Shown here: in pieces, positions 6,594 to 8,374 of the stretch
Numbering within the stretch: position 1 is the stretch's first letter
Layout: each line of letters begins with the position of its first letter
Source of the DNA: an uncultured bacterium
Lineage (GTDB): Bacteria > Patescibacteriota > Patescibacteriia > UBA1558 > GWA2-36-10
Length of the DNA: 8,374 bases
Direction: 5' to 3'
NCBI GenBank assembly: GCA_937912185.1
Contig: CALDOH010000133.1
Coordinates: 1 to 8,374, forward strand
The notes under the pieces: generated by a model
Told to the model about the DNA's origin: nothing
Seen by the model: the letters and a program-made list of their open reading frames with translations, nothing else
Database searches by the model: none
Program-made: the position numbers and the translations under genes

Positions 6594-7475
6594 ATGTACA
6601 AACAAATAGACAGTAACAAAAGAAAGAGCTTTCTCCTGATGCTTGGCTTTATTTTGGTGATAGTTGGCCTAGGCTGGGTCTGGGGATACTACTATGGTGA
6701 AGGTGGTTATTTTATCACAATACTCGCTGCTATTTTTGCTATGTTGATGACCTCAGTTAGCTTTTTTGCTGGCGATAAGATCGCCCTAGCTCAATCTGGT
6801 GCCCACGAAATCAAACAAGGAGACAATCCTTATGTTTGGCGAATGGTAGAAAACCTCAGTATTACCGCTGGCATCACTATGCCAAAAATACATATTATCG
6901 ACGACCCAGCCATGAACGCCTTTGCCACTGGCCGTGATCCCCAACACTCCTCTATCGCCCTAACTACTGGGATCATCAATGGACTAGAAAATGAAGAGTT
7001 AGAAGGCGTAATTGCCCATGAACTATCACATGTCAAAAATTATGATATCAGAATAATGATGGTCGTGATCGTCTGCGTTGGCATCATCACCCTGATGGCT
7101 GACTGGCTACTAAGAAGCTTTATCTGGGGTGGTCGCGGCAGCAAAGACAACAACAAACAAGGAAATGGTATAGTTATGATAATTGGCCTAGTCCTGGCTA
7201 TTTTGTCACCACTTTTTGCCAAGCTCATTCAGATGGCGGTTTCTAGAAAACGAGAATTTTTGGCCGATGCTTCTGGAGCATTACTCACTCGCTACCCAGA
7301 GGGGCTAGCTCGAGCTCTAGAAAAAATCTCTTACCAAAATCAGCCACTACGTCGAGCCAACAAAGCCACAGCTCATCTATACATAAGTAGTCCATTTAAG
7401 GGCAAAAAAGTTTCCAAATTTTTCTCTACTCACCCACCAATTGAAGAAAGAATTTCAGCTTTAAGAAGTATGTAA
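6594..7475 (+). CDS. htpX: Membrane zinc metalloprotease HtpX (M48 family)
   Basis: HtpX-type M48 protease, 293 residues, full length for the family (E. coli HtpX is 293). In the known family it degrades misfolded or damaged membrane proteins, acting with the cytoplasmic face of the membrane. Two N-terminal membrane segments (about 13-34 and 38-60) are followed by the zinc site H142-E143-L-S-H146 in [11 protein letters not shown], then two more hydrophobic segments (about 153-177 and 192-214). The third zinc ligand is expected to be Glu221 in [11 protein letters not shown]. The C-terminal [10 protein letters not shown] motif (278-287) is also typical of the family. All expected catalytic residues are present. 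The gene follows lemA, a common pairing, and is separated by one base from the clp gene, implying a shared transcript. No Shine-Dalgarno motif precedes the ATG. Regulation by a stress repressor is possible, but no CIRCE site is visible. Confidence 0.95.
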   Translation: MYKQIDSNKRKSFLLMLGFILVIVGLGWVWGYYYGEGGYFITILAAIFAMLMTSVSFFAGDKIALAQSGAHEIKQGDNPYVWRMVENLSITAGITMPKIHIIDDPAMNAFATGRDPQHSSIALTTGIINGLENEELEGVIAHELSHVKNYDIRIMMVVIVCVGIITLMADWLLRSFIWGGRGSKDNNKQGNGIVMIIGLVLAILSPLFAKLIQMAVSRKREFLADASGALLTRYPEGLARALEKISYQNQPLRRANKATAHLYISSPFKGKKVSKFFSTHPPIEERISALRSM

Positions 7476-7476
7476 T

Positions 7477-8374
7477 ATGATAAATAAACCACAAAATATA
7501 TTAAATAAGTTTACCTATAATTTCAAAAAGGTATTGATAAATGCCCAAAATTTGGCCTACGCCAAAAAACACGACTTTATCGAGCCAGAAGACTTGTTTT
7601 TTTCACTTTTACAAACCAGAGGCTCACTAGGATCTGATATTTTAATCAAACAAAAGATTGATCCAAATTTTATAAATGCTATTAAACTGACAAGTAGCCC
7701 TAGGCCAACTTTGGTTGATCTAGAAAGCATGCCTCAGCCCTCTCCTATATCTCAGCAGATTATTGAAAAAGCGGTAGTCACTGCCTATAAACATCAGCAT
7801 AAATACATTGGCACCGAGCACCTGCTCTGGGGACTCGCCCAAAGTGAAGACAATAAAATAAAACAAGCTATAGAAAAATCTAAAGTAAACATTTCTAATT
7901 TACAACAACACCTAAGCTTGATACTAAAAAGTACCTCTAAATTTGGCGATCTAGCCAAAGATGAAGAGGTCAAGGAAATAGATGAATTCCTAGAAGACAA
8001 TATTACTGAAACTGGTACCCTGGACAATTATACTGTCAATTTGACTAGCCATGAAATACAAAAGGATATTGATCCAGTCATTGGTCGAGTCAAAGAAATT
8101 GATCGCTTAATTGAAATACTTTCCCGTCGTACCAAAAACAACCCTGTACTTCTGGGTGACGCTGGTGTGGGTAAAACAGCTATCGTTGAAGGCCTGGCCA
8201 AACGTATCACTGAAAATAAAGTCCCAGCAGTGTTGTTTAATAAAACCATCTTGAATCTGGATATCTCCAGCCTACTAGCTGGTACTATGTATCGTGGTGA
8301 ATTTGAAAGTCGCCTCAAACAAGTAATCAATGAAATAAAAAATAATAAAAATATTATATTATTTATCGATGAGC
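7477..8374 (+). CDS. clpC: Clp AAA+ unfoldase, ClpC/ClpA type (partial, C-terminus beyond window)
   Basis: The first 299 codons of a Hsp100/Clp ATPase, open to the right edge. Residues about 12-150 form the Clp N-domain with its two repeats ([14 protein letters not shown] at 32-45, [13 protein letters not shown] at 108-120). A short acidic linker leads to the first AAA+ module: DPVIGR at 199-204, [11 protein letters not shown] at 217-227, Walker A GDAGVGKT at 227-234, pore-loop region [10 protein letters not shown] at 269-278, and Walker B IILFIDE at 293-299, where the window ends. Such enzymes unfold proteins, usually for the ClpP protease, which is not in the window. ClpC versus ClpA or ClpB cannot be settled without the middle domain and C-terminal IGL-type loop; the resemblance in the visible part is closest to ClpC. 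The ATG lies one base after the htpX stop, suggesting coupled translation. Two oddities are Asp-Ala in place of the usual Glu-Pro in Walker A and Met270 where Lys is usual in the pore loop. Confidence 0.9.
   Translation, partial: MINKPQNILNKFTYNFKKVLINAQNLAYAKKHDFIEPEDLFFSLLQTRGSLGSDILIKQKIDPNFINAIKLTSSPRPTLVDLESMPQPSPISQQIIEKAVVTAYKHQHKYIGTEHLLWGLAQSEDNKIKQAIEKSKVNISNLQQHLSLILKSTSKFGDLAKDEEVKEIDEFLEDNITETGTLDNYTVNLTSHEIQKDIDPVIGRVKEIDRLIEILSRRTKNNPVLLGDAGVGKTAIVEGLAKRITENKVPAVLFNKTILNLDISSLLAGTMYRGEFESRLKQVINEIKNNKNIILFIDE

Noticed and set aside
7794..8330. Minus-strand open frames of 77 and 100 codons at the right end
   Set aside because: They are antisense to the clear Clp N-domain and AAA+ coding sequence on the plus strand.
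1..8374. TGA recoded as glycine (as in Gracilibacteria and Absconditabacteria)
   Set aside because: The glycine-rich proteins read through with no in-frame TGA, so there is no sign of recoding, although no gene here uses TGA as a stop either.

Overview
The window looks like a low-GC genome fragment from the Candidate Phyla Radiation (Patescibacteria, most likely a Parcubacteria-type lineage). This rests on the families present: secreted proteins with GWAWS..GWIS motifs, families of 'VGIGT..P' repeat surface proteins that begin with a hydrophobic leader ending VLA-QW, and a compact lemA/htpX/clp cluster. Gene calling works with the ordinary code, and every complete gene here ends in TAA or TAG. 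The lineage is inferred from protein style, not from a marker gene. No intergenic stretch reaches 300 bases.

Left part (1-5756), all on the minus strand: four exported proteins. Reading in transcription order, the 585-residue protein (3999-5756) has its own extended -10 promoter and ends at a clean intrinsic terminator (3960-3987). Immediately after it a second extended -10 promoter (3926-3952) drives a probable operon of three genes: a 492-residue paralogue (2419-3897), a 414-residue paralogue (1136-2380) and a cysteine-rich protein that runs off the left edge (1-1095). The three paralogues share a 31-residue leader and are built from partly interchangeable modules carrying VGIG-type repeats, as in phage-fibre-like or adhesin proteins. 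None has a recognisable peptidase S74 autochaperone end. The cysteine-rich protein has 27 cysteines in the 365 visible residues.

Right part (5844-8374), plus strand: a membrane and protein quality-control cluster. lemA (5919-6476) is divergent from the surface genes. Its promoter lies back to back with theirs, and a 20-bp dyad fills the spacer between its -35 and -10. A branched, multi-stem hairpin follows lemA. htpX (6594-7475), a membrane zinc metalloprotease, has its own strong promoter. It is followed after one base by a ClpC/ClpA-type AAA+ unfoldase gene that is cut by the right edge (7477-8374).

Taken together, the window joins a set of genes for envelope-displayed modular proteins to an envelope/protein-stress cluster through one short divergent regulatory region (5757-5918). 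Whether the two halves are co-regulated is inference. No RNA genes, CRISPR arrays, insertion sequences or attachment sites were seen.
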